The notes beneath the pieces were generated by a model that did no database searches, had not been told where the DNA came from, and worked only from the letters and a program-made list of their open reading frames with translations. DNA of 64,000 nt from Mercurialis annua (Eukaryota > Streptophyta > Magnoliopsida > Malpighiales > Euphorbiaceae), in NCBI RefSeq assembly GCF_937616625.2, contig NC_065572.1, positions 69,128,653 through 69,192,652 on the forward strand, given 5' to 3'. A program made the translations under genes and the position numbers. Shown piece after piece: positions 1-11,584 of the stretch; position 1 is the first letter of the stretch; each line of letters opens with the position of its first letter.

Positions 1-2081
1 GCACACCATACATGAACATTTTACCTTCAAAATATTGCACAAATTATGCTGGATTAGTCAATTATTTCGTCTGTTGCAGGCTTGTACCACCCACTTAATC
101 TCATAAATCTCATTTTTTTTATTGATATCCGGTTAGATTTGAATATATCATTGGATAAATAATTAATCTTTACATTTGATTAATAAAAATTAGCAAGTGT
201 TTAAGTATGCACGAATATTATTATTTTTGATAATAGTGGTTTTTTTTATACCACAAGCCAATCCCATTAATTCGATGTTTATTTTGAGATGGGTCCGATT
301 GCTTTTAAATGTGGACATTAACTAGAAACTATTTTGACCTGTTTTTTTTTTTCTTTTCAGGCCAGTAGATTGCATTAATCACACTCATATCTAATTAAAG
401 ATATGGTTGTTCATGAATTCACACATTTAATCTCCTTAATTTGGACTAAAATGCTCAAATCAATAGAGACATGTTTTCTGCTGACATGTTACCTTTGTTT
501 ACCATCAAATCATATATATATATATTGACATCTGTTGGATCGGACGATATCTAAGTTGTTGTTGTGGCCACATTAAGCGTTAGGATTCATTGGTTGCATT
601 AGGTGTGTGTTGCACCTGAAAATAGCCCATAACGCTGAGGAGAGTTGTTTTCCGTTGATAAATTATAGAGACACGTGTAAGAAAATGGGACAACCTGGAC
701 ACCTTGTGCGAGTGCAGATTAAAAAGGACGCTTTTGCAGTGATGTCCTTTCATTTTTAATTTATTACAAATTTCATAATTTTTTCATAGGAATCAGGATC
801 TCTAAACTCTTTAAATTATTTTAGATTTATGCTAAATTAATCATAAAATTATAGAATTACACATTGTTTATTCAAATATATATAGATACTTTATTTAAAA
901 ACCAAATTCTAAATGTATTCTAACAAAAAGTTTTCTATTTGAAAGGACCTAATTCTAATAAAATTTATTTTCACAAGATCATTGGCAGATCAGAGGGTCG
1001 ACCCTCCTCATCGAATAAAATTTTAAAAGTATAAATTCTTTTGTAGGGGCATTTTTTTATAAGAGCTAATTACTACAAATAAACTCCATTTTCTATCGTT
1101 TGATTATTCTAAATAGCCGAATGCGAAAATTAGGACCCTCCTAAATTGGATTAGAGTTCCCATGCATAAGATTATGAGCATGATCATAGCAAGTGATTAA
1201 TAATTATTACTATAAAATACTTTTATTACAAATTTTAAACAATTTAATTATAATTAAATAGATTATAAATTCTCAAAACCACACTGTATACTGTCCGTCA
1301 AATTGTAATTTTTTTATTTTTAAAAAAGTAAAATTAAATATTGAAAGAACTCGTTACTCATAATTACAGGTTCAAATTATATGGACTAAAAATAATTTGG
1401 AATTCAAAATGTATTTTAATTTTTAAAGATAAAAAAATCACAAGTACTAAAACACGAAACTTTGACATTCAAATAATAATACTCAAAAAACGGATCAACA
1501 CTCGGAATGTATCACATATTCATATAAGACATAAATAACCCAAAATATAAAATAAAACAAACACTTCACCTTTAGTCCTTACATTTAAAATTTATACAAA
1601 AATAGACCGGAAAATTAATGAGGGTATAAATGCAAGGAAGATAACTATCTGGACAGTTTATGTGAAGATCAAGAAACAAAAAGTACAAACTAAAAAAGAG
1701 AAAAGGTTAAGAAAAAATAAATAAAAGGACAATAGTATAACACGTGACGTCCGAAAAAGAGCTGTGATATGAACATCCGCATGAGACCATCTGTAATTAT
1801 ATCATTGCTCTCTAAACGGCCAATCTCAAACCAAAAAAAAGGAGAAAAAAAAACATAGAGCCGAAAAAAAACTGAATAAAAAAAAAACAAAAAAATTGTA
1901 CCCACAAAATAACTATTTTAATTATTAGTATTCATCTGTCTGTAAACGAAAACAACTATACACTTCTTCTGGTCTCTACAAAAGAATGTTCTTCCTCTTT
2001 AAGTAACAGTTTAGTGGAGCGTTTTTGGGAGAAATTGAACGCATAATCAAGCAGATTGCTGCTTAGCGCTTATACCGTAAT
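1..2081. other. intergenic, no gene recognised
   Basis: AT-rich sequence with no recognisable coding segment on either strand; the short open frames here are low-complexity and lack family motifs. The last 100-150 bases should contain the 5' UTR and promoter of the hydrolase gene starting at 2082, but I see no clear TATA box at a convincing distance. Confidence 0.5.
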
Positions 2082-4736
2082 ATGGGAGGGGTGACTTCTT
2101 CTATGGCAGCTAAGTTTGCCTTCTTCCCACCAAGTCCTCCGTCTTACAAGCTAATTACTGATGAAGCTACTGAACTTTTGCTTCTTGACCACTTTCCTCA
2201 CCGGGAAAATGTCGACGTGTTGCGGTTGCCGACTCGGAAAGGAAGTGAGATCGTTGCTGTTTATGTTAGATACCCTATGGCTACTTCTACTTTGCTTTAT
2301 TCTCATGGTAATGCTGCTGATATTGGCCAGATGTATGAGCTTTTCATCGAATTGAGTGTTCATCTTCGTGTTAATCTTATGGGGTATGTTGAGTTTTACT
2401 TTCCCTTTTGTCAATTTTCTAGCTTTGTTAGTTTATATTGAAATTGAAGTGAATGTGTTCATACCCAGTTGTTTTTTTCTAGAATTAGTTGTTTTGTTTT
2501 ATTAATTATGGTTACCCAGCTGAAAAGGGGTGATTTTTGGAGTTTTTGGTGAGTGTTTTTATTGATTGTAGTTCTGATTTTGGTTTAGAAGAGGATGGAG
2601 TGTTTTTTTAGATCAAGTGAAGTGGTTGGTGTTTGCTTGATTTAGCTGTTCTTGCTGATAATGATAGGTTAACTATCATATGGAGTTAAGGGTTTTCTTT
2701 TTGTAGATCTCTTCCATTAATTGTGATTATCAGTTGTGATTCCTTTATTTGGAAAGGTATGATGGTTTTATTTCGCGGAACCGATTATGTGATTATACCT
2801 GATTTAGTTGTTTGTTGAGGAAAGGGGGATAACAATGGTAACTTTTCTACCTAGACTTGAAGAAGAATATAATGCTTTCTGATGATTTATATAGCCCGTG
2901 TTTTGATATACGGCTGTCAGGAGATACAATTCAGTGTTAGATTCATGTTTTTTTAAATAAGTATTAAGTTTATTTTGGTTTTTTAAACCATGCAATACAA
3001 GGTATTGGGCATAGATCTGTCTTCAGTATTGATCTAGGAAATAGGATTTCGGAGCCTGCCGAGTAAATGCATTAGGTGAACAGAATGCTTTCTTGCATGA
3101 AGGTGTAGATATGAAACTTCAGTTATCTGGACAATAATGTCTTATAGTTGGAGCATGGGGAGTGTGTTTTGTTACAAATAAATTACTTTACTGATGGAGC
3201 TAAGCATGTATTGAGGAATTCATCTAACTCTATATAAAGAACAGTCCAATCAATTTCTCGTACCTGATCTTAGTATCACCAGTAAACCTTCTCTTTACTA
3301 AAATCCAATTGTCAGTTTTCGAAGTCGGCCTCTGGTTTTATATTGGACACTTGGAAGTATTTGAACACTTTTTATCTTTCCATATATGCAGGTATGACTA
3401 CTCTGGCTATGGACAATCAACAGGAAAGGTAAGCAGTAGGACTTTTCTATTTATTACATTATGCACTGAAACAGTTACTAAAGCTCGTATATGTCGCTGC
3501 AGCCCAGTGAGCACAATACTTATTCCGATATCGAAGCTGCTTATAAGTGTCTTGAAGAGAGCTATAATACAAAACAGGAGAATATCATCCTTTATGGCCA
3601 ATCCGTTGGTAGTGGTCCTACTTTGGATCTTGCTGCACGTTTGCCGCGTTTAAGAGCTGTGGTCCTGCATAGTCCTATACTTTCAGGACTAAGGGTCATG
3701 TATCCTGTGAAGCGCACGTACTGGTTCGATATCTATAAGGTTGGAAATTTTGTATTTTTTTCTTACTAAACACTATGTAATATTAAGAATATAATTGCAC
3801 GCTTTGCTTCTAAAGTTAATGTTGTCTTTACTTTGATTTGGTATTCTCCAGAACATAGACAAGATTCCATTGGTGAAGTGTCCTGTGCTAATAATCCATG
3901 TAAGTATTTGAAACTTTACACTATCAATTGGCAACTGTAGATCAGTAAACAATTACTTTGAGGTTATTTAATTATATGGTGGTGTTTGGACAAAAACTAA
4001 ACTAATCCAGAATCAAGAATTTTTAAATTATTAAGTGTCTGCAAACACTCAAAATTGGAATATGTGTGTCTAAACGTTAGGTGGTTGATCTTCTCTAGCG
4101 TATAAAACGCAGGGTAGCATGGTGCTTTCTTGTGTATGCTGTCAAACCTTTATTTTCATATAGAAACACATTGATCGAAAGAAACGAGAATTAGCATATT
4201 TAAAATGCCTAGTCTCACTGTTCTTGTTCCCTGCATTTTTACAGGGAACTTCTGATGAAGTAGTCGACTGTTCTCATGGCAAGCAGCTTTGGGAACTGTG
4301 TCGGGAGAAATACGAGCCACTGTGGGTCAAAGGAGGAAATCACTGTGATCTAGAGCTGTATCCTGAGTATCTTAAGCATCTAAAGAAGTTCATATCAACG
4401 GTTCAGAAACCACCTTCACGAAGAAATATGTCTAGAAGAAGTACAGATGGGAATGAACAGCCTAGAAGGAGTACAGATTGTTTTGAAGCTCCAAGAAGGA
4501 GTACAGATCGGAGGGAGAAGCCGAGAAGAAGTACTGATGAGAGAACCGATAAACTAAAGTTTCACGAATACAAGTTTACTCATATTGAGAAATTAGATAA
4601 GCTACGGATTCCCTTTGACCAAATGGAGAGGTCAAGGAGAAGTGTTGAATATCACGATAAATCAAGACGGAGTGTCGATGTACAGCTAGAAAAAGGGCGG
4701 AAGAGCGTCGACTGGGTGGATAGAATTCGTTCCTGA
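2082..4736 (+). CDS. ABHD17-type alpha/beta hydrolase, five exons
   Basis: Predicted serine hydrolase of the plant ABHD17-like group; animal ABHD17 proteins are membrane-associated depalmitoylases, but the plant substrate is not shown here. Exons read by eye: 2082-2383, 3392-3428, 3503-3739, 3852-3899 and 4245-4736, giving 371 aa with GT-AG introns and matching phases. The start MGGVTSS fits an N-myristoylation consensus (Gly2, Ser6), followed by the [14 protein letters not shown] segment typical of the family. Motifs in order: [11 protein letters not shown] (oxyanion region), YDYSGYG, the nucleophile elbow [17 protein letters not shown] (acid) and GNHCDLE (catalytic His). The C-terminal tail, about the last 110 residues, is Arg/Ser-rich and repeats RRST-D or RRSV-like units about seven times, which look like basophilic kinase sites. 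Its catalytic core is complete, so I expect a functional gene. Confidence 0.9.
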
Positions 4737-5670
4737 TGAGAATACTAATTGGGTTGTATAATTTGTGTACTAGATTGGTTTTAGGGGGGGGAGGAGGGAA
4801 CAGGAAAGTGGGGAATTATTTGGTATATTTAACTTGTTATTTCAGAGTGTGGATTTGGTCATTAGAGTTGCATAAGTAGAGTGTAATGGGTGGGATTAAT
4901 ATACTGGGTGGTGGGATTTGTTTGTTCTTGATTGTTAATGGAGATTTCTAACCTGTCTACTCTCTTTGTTTAAAGGAAATGAAGATCATAACTCTCTATT
5001 ACATTGTTTTTTTTCTTTTTCAGAGAAGTAATCTGGGTTTTTATGCAATTTGAGATGTGTACAAGGATCATATCAAACTATCTCATGCTGATAATTGATA
5101 TTTTTTCCATTCCAGTTTAGAGAAAAAGACCATGGCATTATTACATGGATTAATGTTTATCATCTCTCTAATTAAAATTAAGGTACCGTTTGAATTGGGG
5201 GATTTTGAAGAAATAAAATCTCTATAGATTTTGTACAATCCATGGATTTCACCGATATCCATTGTTTGGTATGGAAAAATGACGTAACTATCCATGGATT
5301 TTTTTTTTGAGGGAATCCATGGATTTTCAAATGCTCTTATGCTCTAAAATTTTTCATTTAAATTCAGTTAAAATCTATCATTTTTTTTTATTAGTGATGG
5401 ATTATGCCAACATTTAATTATTCCATATATTTCACATTTCATTGATTTAAAATTTATTTATTTAGCAAAATTTATTGATTTTACAAGCCTCCGATCCAAA
5501 CAGTAGCTAAAGTTAATCATAATTATCCTTTTTGGTCTCAACTACTATTATCTTGGTAAATTTTAAAAAACTACTACTATTTTCTCTCATTATATTATAT
5601 GTTAGCTTATTCTGATAAGGGGATTTCAGTTATAAAAAATATAAAAGTGGATAGAAATATTTACATTTTT
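4737..5670. other. 3' flank and AT-rich spacer with a possible TIR element
   Basis: Contains the hydrolase 3' UTR (from 4737) and AT-rich spacer. Two facing segments, near 5182-5204 and 5485-5507, are imperfect inverted repeats around the shared core ACCGTTTGAATTGG / CCGATCCAAACAGT, suggesting a roughly 325-bp non-autonomous DNA transposon. I could not define a clean target duplication. Inside it, ATCCATGGATT is repeated several times. No gene is seen. Confidence 0.35.
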
Positions 5671-5956
5671 TGTTATGAATATAATGTGAATATGGTGTAT
5701 GACAAAATTACCTATCCAATTAGGTGAAAAAATTTCAACCCTCCATTTTTGACATGCATGTAAATGCATTAATTACATGGTGGGTGAAATTGCCTATAAA
5801 TAGGTTTCCATCCATGTAAATTTTACAATTGAAAATACTCATTAAAGAAGTAAAATTCCTCCCAAATATTTGCTCTCTTGTTGCATTATTGTGATCACTA
5901 ATTATTAATTAGTTTAGTCTATAAACATTATTTATATTATCATTAAATTTATAACA
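5671..5956 (+). repeat. 5' LTR of Copia element
   Basis: 286 bp with TG...CA ends. A TATA-like CCTATAAATAGG lies near 5791-5802 and presumably directs the element transcript. It matches the 3' LTR except at four positions. Confidence 0.95.
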
Positions 5957-6034
5957 CGTTATCAGCACGATCGTTCTATTAGTTTACGATTCTCTAATTC
6001 AAGAAAATTCGGTAAAGTATTCCAAAGTTTAATT

Positions 6035-7066
6035 ATGTCAAACCTTACAAAGCTTGAATTTACGGCACTTGATGTATCTGGAAAAAATTATCTGTCATGG
6101 ATACTACATGCAAAAATACATCTGCAAGCCTCTGGTCATGAGGACACTATTAAAGAGGGAAATAATGCCTCTACTCAAGATCGTGCAAAAGCAATGATCT
6201 TCCTTCGCCATCATCTTGATGAAGGATTAAAAAATGAATATCTCAGTGAAGATAATCCACTTGTTCTCTGGAATAGTTTAAAAGAACGCTTCGACCATCA
6301 GAAGACTGTAATTCTTCCAAAAGCTCGTTATGACTGGATGCATTTAAGATTGCAGGATTTTAAAAGTGTTAGTGAATACAATTCTGCAATATTCCGAATT
6401 AGCTCAAAGCTAAAATTGTGTGGAGAAACAATTACTGATGAAGATTTATTAGAAAAAACATTCTCCACTTTTCATGCATCTAATGTGGTACTCCAGCAGC
6501 AGTATCGTGAGAAAGGGTATAAGAAATATTCAGAGATGATTTCTTGCCTTCTAGTGGCTGAGCAGAATAACGAGCTGTTAATGAAAAATCATGCGGCACG
6601 AACCACTGGTTCTGCTCCATTTCCTGAAGTAAATGCGAGCGCATATAGATCTCCTCGTGGTCGTGGTCGTGGGCGTGGTCGTGGTCATGGTTATGGTCGA
6701 GGTGGAAATAATTACAACCATGTCGGTTATAATAACTCCTTTAAGCATAAGAATCACCACCAGAAGTGGGATAAGAAGGAGGAGAAACAAGAAAACAGGA
6801 ACAGTGGACAATACAAACATCAAGTGAAAAATGTCGATAGTAAATGTTATCGATGTGGCATGACTGGGCATTGGTCGCGTACCTGTCGTACGCCCAAACA
6901 TCTTGTTGAGCTTTACCAAGCTTCCCTCAAAGAAAATGGAAAGAATATAGAAACAAATTTTGTTGCTGATGATGATTTTGACCACAGTCTAATGCATAAT
7001 GACTCTATAGACATGACACATTTAGATGTTTCTGATTTTCTTGAGAACAATAATAATGAAAACTAA
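6035..7066 (+). CDS. Copia gag polyprotein
   Basis: 343-aa open frame encoding the nucleocapsid/capsid-type Gag of the Copia element. The N-terminal about 200 residues are the plant retrotransposon Gag domain (LSWILHAKIHL, LKERFDHQK, RYDWMHLRLQDFKSV and similar blocks). These are followed by an RGRGRGRG basic stretch near residues 208-222 and a CCHC zinc knuckle CYRCGMTGHWSRTC near residues 270-283. The acidic C-terminus ends in THLDVSDFLEN. It closes with a stop codon before the protease region, so gag and pol are separate frames in this copy. Confidence 0.93.
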   Translation: MSNLTKLEFTALDVSGKNYLSWILHAKIHLQASGHEDTIKEGNNASTQDRAKAMIFLRHHLDEGLKNEYLSEDNPLVLWNSLKERFDHQKTVILPKARYDWMHLRLQDFKSVSEYNSAIFRISSKLKLCGETITDEDLLEKTFSTFHASNVVLQQQYREKGYKKYSEMISCLLVAEQNNELLMKNHAARTTGSAPFPEVNASAYRSPRGRGRGRGRGHGYGRGGNNYNHVGYNNSFKHKNHHQKWDKKEEKQENRNSGQYKHQVKNVDSKCYRCGMTGHWSRTCRTPKHLVELYQASLKENGKNIETNFVADDDFDHSLMHNDSIDMTHLDVSDFLENNNNEN

Positions 7067-7166
7067 TCCAGCATGTATTGTAATGTTTTTATTATTTACT
7101 TATGTATTGTTGTGTTATTCTATAATTTCTTATGATGAATTTTTCTTTGTTTGAATTAAGAAGCAT

Positions 7167-7427
7167 ATGGATAATTCTCAGCATGTTGTTTCGTCTAAGT
7201 TCAGTAATGAAGACATATGCCTTGTGGATAGTGCGACAACCCACACTATACTCAAACACCAAAAATATTTTTCAAATCTTAAAAGATGTCAGACAAATGT
7301 CAGTACAATATCTGGTAAGGTAAAATTAATTGAAGGCTCCGGAAGAGCTACTATTCTATTACAAGGGGAACTGTACTTACCATTAATGAAGCATTATTTT
7401 CCCCCAAGTCTCAAAGAAACTTGTTGA
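7167..7427 (+). pseudogene. Copia protease segment, out of frame with the rest of pol
   Basis: This frame carries an aspartic protease active-site-like block LVDSATTHTILK (usually DSGTTHT; the Gly is Ala here) and the downstream TISGKVKLIEGSGRATILL block expected of Copia proteases. Around 7365-7368, a run of four G, the homology jumps to the frame of the downstream integrase ORF, indicating a one-base deletion in the run. Upstream, the frame is closed by a stop at 7152-7154. The protease is therefore separated from integrase/RT in this copy. Confidence 0.8.
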
Positions 7428-10400
7428 GTTTTAAAGATATTCGTCTGAATAAATTCCATATTGAGACAAAAAATGATGATAATATGGAATATCTTCATAT
7501 TACAACAAATGTTTCAGGTAAGAAGCATGTAATTGAAAAATTACCCACATTTTCTTCTGGTTTATATTATACATATATAAATGTGGTCGAATCACATATG
7601 GCTGAAAAGAAAAAGTATTGTGATGCTTCAATACTAAAATTATGGCATGAAAGATTGGGTCATCCAGGATCAATAATGATGCGGAGAATAATTGACAGTG
7701 CACGAGGACATCCACTGAAAGGTGAGAAAATTCCCCAAGTAAGTAATATGTCATGTACAGCTTGTTCTATTGGAAAATTAATTGTGAGACCTTCACCGGC
7801 TAAAATTGAGAATGAATCACCTTTATTTCTTGAAAGAATTCAAGATGACATATGTGGGCCAATTCATCCACCATGTGGACCATTCAGATACTTTATGGTA
7901 TTGATTGACGCATCCAGCAGATGGTCACATGTTTGTTTATTATCAACTCGCAATGTTGCATTTGCAAGATTTCTTGCTCAAATTATTAAATTGCGTGTTC
8001 AATTCCCTGATTACACAATTAAAAGGGTAAGACTTGATAATGCTGGTGAATTCACATCTCAAACATTCAATGATTATTGCATGTCTGTTGGAATCACAGT
8101 TGAGCATCCTGTTGCACACGTACATACACAGAATGGTTTAGCTGAATCTCTAATTAAGCGCCTTCAGCTTATTGCTAGACCATTAATGATGAGAACTAAG
8201 CTACCTATCTCTATATGGGGACATGCTATATTACATGCTGCATCATTAATTCGTGTTAGACCTAGTGCATATCATAAATACTCCCCATTACAATTAGCAT
8301 TTGGTCAAGAACCAGATATTGCCCATCTTAGGGTTTTTGGTTGTGCTGTATACGTGCCAATTGCACCACCACAACGCACAAAAATGGGTCCTCAAAGAAG
8401 ACTGGGAATATACGTTGGTTATGTGTCTGCATCCATAATTAGGTATCTTGAACCTTTAACAGGTGATGTTTTTACAGCACGTTTCGCCGATTGTCATTTT
8501 AATGAAGAAGAGTTCCCACCATTAGGGGGAGAAAATAAACAATCAGATAAAAATATTGCATGGTGTGAACCTTCATTATTGCATCTTGATCCTTGCACAA
8601 AACAATGTGAAACAGAAGTTCAAAAGATTGTGCATTTGCAAGCTGTTGCAAATCAATTACCTGATGCATTTACAGATACAAAAAGAGTGACTAAATCATA
8701 TATACCAGCAGTTAATGCCCCTGCTAGAGTTGAGATTCCAAAAGAGAATTCTGAAAATAAAGTCGCTCATGAATCAAAGACACGCCAGAAGCGTGGAAGA
8801 CCGATCGGTTCAAGAAATAAAAATCATAGGAAAAGAAAAGGAGCAGAAAATCTCGATCATGCTAGCAAAGAGAAAGGTGTTCCTGAAGAAACACAAGATA
8901 AAGAAAATACTCCAGAAGAAGAAATAAATGAGGTTAACCAAGGCAATAACCCAGAAGAGGATATGAATGTAATTAATCAAGACAGTACCCTAGAAGAGGA
9001 CACAAATGAGAATAACGAAGAAATCTCGATTAATTACAATAATACAAAGATTGTTTGGAATCGAGACACAATGGAAAATATTGACGAAATTTTCTCTTAT
9101 GATGTTGCATGTGATATCATAAATGGAAACGAGGATCCCGAACCGAGATCGGTTATTGAATGTCAAAATAGACATGATTGGGATAAATGGAAAGACGCTA
9201 TGCAAGCTGAATTAGATTCTCTTAACAAGAGAAGTGTGTTTGGACCTGTTGTCCTCACACCTAAAGATGTGAACCCGGTAGGTTACAAATGGGTCTTTAT
9301 ACGAAAACGAAATGAGAAAAATGAAATCACAAGATATAAAGCTAGACTTGTTGCTCAAGGCTTTTCTCAAAGACCTGGAATTGATTATGATGAAACATAT
9401 TCTCCTGTCATGGATGCAATTACATTTCGATATTTGATCAGTCTTGCAGTTTCTAAGAAATTAGAAATGCGTCTCATGGATGTTGTAACAACATACTTGT
9501 ATGGATCGCTAGATAGCGATATTTATATTAAGGTCCCTGAAGGATTTAAAATGCCTGAAGCATTAAATAGAAAACCCAAAGAAATGTATTCAATCAAATT
9601 GCAAAGATCTTTGTATGGGTTAAAACAATCAGGGCGCATGTGGTATAATCGTTTAAGCGATTATTTGATAAATAAAGGCTATGTGAATAACCTTATTTGC
9701 CCATGCGTTTTTATCAAGAAATCAACATCCGGATTTGTGATTATAGCTGTCTATGTTGACGATTTAAATATTATTGGAACAGACAGTGAGATCAATGAAG
9801 CAAGTGTGTACTTAAAGGAAGAATTTGAAATGAAAGATCTTGGAAAAACCAAATATTGTCTTGGTTTACAAATTGAACATATGCACAATGGTGTATTAGT
9901 GCATCAGTCAAATTATATAGAAAAGATCTTAAAACGTTTTGGTATGGATAAAGCAAATCCTTTAAGTACTCCTATGGTTAATCGATCATTAAATGTTGAA
10001 ACTGATCCATTTCGTCCTTGTGGAGAAAATGAGGATATTCTTGGTCCTGAAGTACCATATCTCAGTGCAATTGGAGCACTTATGTATCTCGCTAATTGCA
10101 CTCGTCCTGACATATCCTTTTCTGTCAATTTATTGGCAAGATTCAGTTCAGCTCCCACGAAGAGACATTGGAATGGAATCAAACATATATTACGTTATCT
10201 TCGTGGAAGCACTGATCTTGGTTTATTTTATTCTAACGATTCAAATATAGAATTGATTGGTTATGCAGATGCAGGTTATTTGTCTGATCCTCATAAGGTT
10301 AAGTCTCAAACTGGATATGTATTTACAAGTGGAGGTACTGCAATTTTTTGGCGGTCACAGAAACAAACAATTGTAGCCACTTCCTCAAATCATGCTGAAC

Positions 10401-10750
10401 TTATTGCATTACATGAAGCAAGTAGGGAATGTGTGCGGCTCAGATCAATAACACAACACATTCAAGAATCTTGTGGTTTTCCAGTCCATAAGAGTCCAAC
10501 TGTTCTATACGAAGATAATGCTGCATGTATAGCACAAATCAAGAAAGGATACGTCAAGAGTGACAGAACCAAACATATACCTCCAAAATTCTTTTCATAC
10601 ACTCAAGAACTCATAAAGAATCAAGAAATTGACATCCATTATGTTCAATCAAATAACAATTCATCTGATCTCTTCACGAAGGCACTTGCTACAGCAATAT
10701 TTAGAAAACATGTTCATAATATTGGAATGCGCCATCTGCGAAATACATGA
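7421..10750 (+). CDS. Copia pol: integrase, reverse transcriptase, RNase H
   Basis: 1109-aa open frame. The GAG-pre-integrase zinc region has LWHERLGHPG followed by CTAC (HHCC). The integrase core carries the D,D,E set in DDICGPI, RLDNAGEF and NGLAESLIK. A Lys/Glu-rich linker spans roughly residues 430-560. Reverse transcriptase follows, with KWVFIRKRN, YKARLVAQGF, MDVVTTYLYG and the catalytic AVYVDDLNIIG. RNase H comes last (YADAGYLSD, TSSNHAELIAL, YEDNAACI, KHIPPKFF). The frame is intact from integrase to the C-terminus, but the natural start of pol lies in the protease segment, which is in a different frame. No in-frame stop interrupts the catalytic domains. Confidence 0.93.
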   Translation: MLSFKDIRLNKFHIETKNDDNMEYLHITTNVSGKKHVIEKLPTFSSGLYYTYINVVESHMAEKKKYCDASILKLWHERLGHPGSIMMRRIIDSARGHPLKGEKIPQVSNMSCTACSIGKLIVRPSPAKIENESPLFLERIQDDICGPIHPPCGPFRYFMVLIDASSRWSHVCLLSTRNVAFARFLAQIIKLRVQFPDYTIKRVRLDNAGEFTSQTFNDYCMSVGITVEHPVAHVHTQNGLAESLIKRLQLIARPLMMRTKLPISIWGHAILHAASLIRVRPSAYHKYSPLQLAFGQEPDIAHLRVFGCAVYVPIAPPQRTKMGPQRRLGIYVGYVSASIIRYLEPLTGDVFTARFADCHFNEEEFPPLGGENKQSDKNIAWCEPSLLHLDPCTKQCETEVQKIVHLQAVANQLPDAFTDTKRVTKSYIPAVNAPARVEIPKENSENKVAHESKTRQKRGRPIGSRNKNHRKRKGAENLDHASKEKGVPEETQDKENTPEEEINEVNQGNNPEEDMNVINQDSTLEEDTNENNEEISINYNNTKIVWNRDTMENIDEIFSYDVACDIINGNEDPEPRSVIECQNRHDWDKWKDAMQAELDSLNKRSVFGPVVLTPKDVNPVGYKWVFIRKRNEKNEITRYKARLVAQGFSQRPGIDYDETYSPVMDAITFRYLISLAVSKKLEMRLMDVVTTYLYGSLDSDIYIKVPEGFKMPEALNRKPKEMYSIKLQRSLYGLKQSGRMWYNRLSDYLINKGYVNNLICPCVFIKKSTSGFVIIAVYVDDLNIIGTDSEINEASVYLKEEFEMKDLGKTKYCLGLQIEHMHNGVLVHQSNYIEKILKRFGMDKANPLSTPMVNRSLNVETDPFRPCGENEDILGPEVPYLSAIGALMYLANCTRPDISFSVNLLARFSSAPTKRHWNGIKHILRYLRGSTDLGLFYSNDSNIELIGYADAGYLSDPHKVKSQTGYVFTSGGTAIFWRSQKQTIVATSSNHAELIALHEASRECVRLRSITQHIQESCGFPVHKSPTVLYEDNAACIAQIKKGYVKSDRTKHIPPKFFSYTQELIKNQEIDIHYVQSNNNSSDLFTKALATAIFRKHVHNIGMRHLRNT

Positions 10751-10909
10751 AGGATTATCTATGTTGCAATGAGGGGGAGAAATTACGCACTGCACTCTTT
10801 TTCCCTAACTAAAGTTTTTATCCCATTGAGTTTTTCTTTAGTGAGGTTTTTAATGAGGCAGTACGACATAGCGTACTTTGGAACAAACATTTTGTCATCC
10901 AAGGAGGAG

Positions 10910-11195
10910 TGTTATGAATATAATGTGAATATGGTGTATGACAAAATTACCTATCCAATTAGGTGAAAAAATTTCAACCCTCCATTTTTGACATTCATGT
11001 AAATGCATTAATTACATGGTGGGTGAATATGCCTATAAATAGGTTTCCATCCATGTAAATTTTACAATTGAAAATACTCATCAAAGAAGTAAAATTCCTC
11101 CCAAATATTTGCTCTCTTGTTGCATTATTGTGATCACTAATTATTAATTAGTTTAGTCTATAAACATTATTTATATTATCATTAAATTTATAACA
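10910..11195 (+). repeat. 3' LTR of Copia element
   Basis: 286 bp, same ends as the 5' LTR, directly preceded by the polypurine tract AAGGAGGAG. Four base differences from the 5' LTR were counted by eye, about 98.6% identity. Confidence 0.95.
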
Positions 11196-11318
11196 TTTTT
11201 AAATTAAGTGAAAATCAGTAATTCCCACAATCCAATTTCAAGAACTTATAAATTCAATTGTATTGCTGGCTGAATAGAACAGTTCAATAATATAAAGACA
11301 GATGTTATATTTCAAGTG

Positions 11319-11323
11319 GCGGG

Positions 11324-11366
<43 letters not shown>

Positions 11367-11391
11367 GCGTGTTCGATCCACGCTCACCGCA
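11319..11391 (+). tRNA. tRNA-Phe(GAA)
   Basis: 73-nt gene for cytosolic-type plant tRNA-Phe, from GCGGGGATAGCTCAG to the discriminator A. The anticodon loop reads CTGAAGA (anticodon GAA). The B box GTTCGATCC lies in the T arm, and the A box TAGCTCAGTTGG in the D arm. The acceptor stem has one G-A opposition that, as I recall, is also present in known plant tRNA-Phe, so it is not a sign of decay. A T7 Pol III terminator starts at 11392. Upstream are a TATAAAG motif at 11291 and a CAA just before the gene, as is usual for plant nuclear tRNA genes. There is no intron. It sits between the Copia element and ATG16. Confidence 0.96.
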
Positions 11392-11584
11392 TTTTTTTAT
11401 TTTTTGAAACTCCGTTTATCTTAAATGGGCTGGACTGGGCCTGAAGACACCCTGAACAAGAAGAAACTCCGGAAAATTTACAGACTTGTTCCTCTTCACT
11501 ATTAAAACATCCTTCTTCAAATTTCTCAATCTCCGGGTTCTGAATTTGCACGATTTCTCAAAAAATAACGTAACTCAACCAAAT

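Larger units (their letters stand above)
5671..11195 (+). mobile_element. Ty1/Copia LTR retrotransposon, nearly intact
   Basis: Bounded by two 286-bp LTRs that begin TGTTATG and end TAACA, and flanked by a 5-bp target duplication TTTTT at 5666-5670 and 11196-11200. The order gag, protease, integrase, reverse transcriptase, RNase H is that of Ty1/Copia. The two LTRs differ at only four positions by eye, so insertion is fairly recent. A polypurine tract AAGGAGGAG lies at 10901-10909, immediately before the 3' LTR. The segment after the 5' LTR (from 5957, starting CGTTATCAGCACG) is the expected primer-binding region. Coding capacity is broken between protease and integrase by a frame change, so the copy is probably non-autonomous unless it frameshifts. 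The Copia lineage was not assigned. Confidence 0.95.

Noticed and set aside
6578..6985. A minus-strand gene of 135 aa
   Set aside because: It is the antisense reading of the gag RGRG and zinc-knuckle region.
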